From: Methanothrix sp.
GTDB taxonomy: Archaea > Halobacteriota > Methanosarcinia > Methanotrichales > Methanotrichaceae
DNA length: 6,537 bases
Assembly: GCA_028688175.1 (NCBI GenBank)
Contig: JAQTYS010000034.1
Coordinates: 1 to 6,537 of the forward strand
Reading direction: 5' to 3'
How positions within the stretch are numbered: the stretch's first letter is position 1; each line of letters begins with the position of its first letter. The notes under the pieces are model-generated. The model saw only the letters and a list, made by a program, of their open reading frames with translations, did no database searches and was not told the DNA's origin. The position numbers were made by a program, and so were the translations under genes. This document shows positions 5,535 through 6,537 of this stretch, one piece after another.

Positions 5535-5603
5535 ATGCCACCCAGCAAAGTGTTCCTGGGTCTTGGATTTCGGTGGGACAAAACCCGAGTAAGCGGATTG
5601 TAG
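5535..5603 (+). CDS. Possible leaderless 22-codon leader peptide
   Basis: ATG 5535 lies 26 bases downstream of the TATA centre, so a transcript might begin at or next to the codon. The frame reads MPPSKVFLGLGFRWDKTRVS, then GL, and stops at TAG 5603, just before the GGAGG site (5606-5610) of the next gene. The positioning suggests a leader peptide coupled to the downstream gene. It has no ribosome site and no recognised homologue, and could be chance. Confidence 0.22.
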   Translation: MPPSKVFLGLGFRWDKTRVSGL

Positions 5604-5621
5604 CAGGAGGAAATACAGGGG

Positions 5622-6260
5622 ATGCTGATAGAATTGGATGATCAAAAAGGCAAACTCAGGCAGGAGTCCCTTGCCTTCAAGGATCGAATGAGCCAACTAA
5701 ACTCTATAGCGAGCAAATGGGCCGCCAAGCGAGATGAGATGAACAGGGCCACCGAAGGGCTGATCGATAAGGCCAAGGAGTTCAAGAAGCTGAGAGACGA
5801 GAGCAACAAGAATGTTGCACAGTCTAAAAAGAAGCGGGACGAGTCCAACGAGAAGATCAGCCAGCTATATGCAAAGATAGACGATATCCGCAAGACGCAC
5901 AACCTCACCCGTGAGCGCTCTATTAGAGATCTGCACGGCGAGATAGATCACCTGGAGTTTCGACAACAGACTGAGATTTTAAGCCTGGATAAAGAGAAGC
6001 AACTGGTCAATAAAATTGCTGCCCTGCAGGCAGAGTTCAAAGCAAGAAAAGAGCAGCTTGAGAAGAACGAGGAGCTGCGAAAGCTTCTCGATGAAGCGCA
6101 AGCCTTGAGAGATCAGGCAATAAGTTACCACGATCATGTAATCAAATTTGCAAAACTGGCCCAAGAATACCACGATCAAATGATTGGTGCCTTCAAAGAG
6201 GCCGATCAGACTCGCGCCGAAGCCGATGCCGCTCAAAAAGAGTTCTTGAAAGCTCAGTGA
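5622..6260 (+). CDS. COG1340-like archaeal coiled-coil protein
   Basis: The ATG start at 5622 has GGAGG at 5606-5610 with a rather long 11-base spacer. The 212 residues are almost wholly helical and highly charged, with no signal peptide or membrane segment. The pattern RDExN recurs (RDEMN 37-41, RDESN 58-62, RDESN 72-76). With N27 included, the Asn residues fall at 27, 41, 62 and 76, steps of 14, 21 and 14, all multiples of seven, as expected for a heptad coiled coil. The later part (HLEFRQQTEILSLDKEKQLV, 110-129, and YHDQMIGAFKEAD, 183-195) resembles archaeal COG1340 proteins, which are conserved but uncharacterised. Relatives are sometimes labelled phosphoserine phosphatase, but no phosphatase motif is present here. 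It seems shorter at the C-terminus than the roughly 290 residues I recall for the family. It probably has its own promoter and ends before a T6 tract. Confidence 0.87.
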   Translation: MLIELDDQKGKLRQESLAFKDRMSQLNSIASKWAAKRDEMNRATEGLIDKAKEFKKLRDESNKNVAQSKKKRDESNEKISQLYAKIDDIRKTHNLTRERSIRDLHGEIDHLEFRQQTEILSLDKEKQLVNKIAALQAEFKARKEQLEKNEELRKLLDEAQALRDQAISYHDHVIKFAKLAQEYHDQMIGAFKEADQTRAEADAAQKEFLKAQ

Positions 6261-6275
6261 CATCTGCTCGATATC

Positions 6276-6281
6276 TTTTTT
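6276..6281 (+). terminator. T-tract terminator after the coiled-coil gene
   Basis: T6 lies 16 bases after the stop codon of the coiled-coil gene, in the context ATATCTTTTTTG. There is no obvious hairpin, but a T tract alone is the known core signal for archaeal RNA polymerase termination. Confidence 0.55.
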
Positions 6282-6537
6282 GTACAGTCGGCTACCCGAA
6301 AAACCGCTATTAGGGATGCCTGCTCACAAAAAGGTATCCGTAGATCTCCTCTTGCTCCAGCCATACCTGCTTTCTCTGAGCCTACTCGTTGGCCTTCTTG
6401 CGCCCCTGCCTGCCTGCTCCTGCGCCCGTGAACGGTGACGGCAGCAGCTGCGGGCTCCCTGGCCCGCTGGGCCGCCATCCACAGGGCTGCCAGGCCGGGA
6501 GGGCGAGCACCCGATGTTCTGCCTGAGTTTGCTGGAA
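6282..6537. other. Unassigned, G+C-richer region at the window edge
   Basis: No gene can be assigned with confidence. From about 6390 the bases turn visibly G/C-rich, so several frames stay open by chance. On the minus strand one frame is open from the edge to TAG at 6384-6382 (ending RQGRKKANE), and another runs 6478-6254 across the end of the coiled-coil gene. On the + strand a 40-codon frame (6316-6438) looks like a signal peptide and overlaps a GTG-started frame (6435 to the edge). None has a convincing ribosome site. The neighbouring gene probably lies mostly beyond the window. Confidence 0.4.

Noticed and set aside
5327..5581. 84-residue minus-strand frame covering the intergenic region
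   Set aside because: It spans the palindrome and TATA elements, has no good ribosome site, and overlaps the better supported 46-codon gene in another frame.
6254..6478. 74-residue minus-strand frame
   Set aside because: It overlaps the T-tract terminator and the end of the coiled-coil gene; Ala/Arg/Gly-rich composition fits chance opening in G+C-rich DNA.
1..6537. CRISPR array, tRNA, rRNA or insertion sequence
   Set aside because: No regularly spaced repeats, no cloverleaf-like tRNA pattern, no rRNA-like segment and no transposase or terminal inverted repeats were seen on either strand.

Overview
The window reads as a stretch of a methanogenic archaeal chromosome, most likely Methanosarcinales and perhaps Methanothrix-like. 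The lineage is inferred from the gene families: an archaeal Nre DNA-repair protein with a C-terminal PCNA motif, a UPF0200 nucleotide kinase-like protein, a COG1340-type archaeal coiled-coil protein, a small Mop molybdate/tungstate-binding protein and an NrdG2-like radical SAM activase. TATA-type promoter elements and GAGGTG/GGTGA ribosome sites agree with this. No 16S gene or other decisive marker is present.

Left block (1-3111, + strand): a tight gene cluster. A possible upstream gene ends at 42. It is followed by a 425-residue coiled-coil protein with a TTG start, then a radical SAM activase starting in an ATGA overlap, then a UPF0200 P-loop protein with an unusual insertion, and last the Mop protein. 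Short gaps and overlaps suggest one transcript. A strong hairpin with T tracts on both sides (3145-3203) probably terminates this unit and also the convergent gene beyond it.

Middle block (3241-5280): a secreted, Tyr/Trp-rich protein on the minus strand (3241-3972) is divergent from the Nre repair gene (4117-5280, +). The shared intergenic region has one AT-rich promoter-like element. It also holds a 16-codon reading frame with a strong ribosome site, in frame with nre and separated from it by TGA TAG. The Nre protein lacks the N-terminal cysteine cluster expected of the family.

Right block (5299-6537): a 46-codon membrane-protein gene on the minus strand (5299-5439) is divergent from a COG1340-like coiled-coil gene (5622-6260, +). 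The intergenic region between them carries a TATA element, a perfect 14-base palindrome and a degenerate second copy of it. The last ~255 bases after a T tract are richer in G+C and have no gene I can assign with confidence.

No RNA gene, CRISPR array, insertion sequence or complete known defence system was recognised. The most novel material is the small unannotated gene and its control region, the nre leader, the enlarged UPF0200 lid region and the uncharacterised secreted protein.
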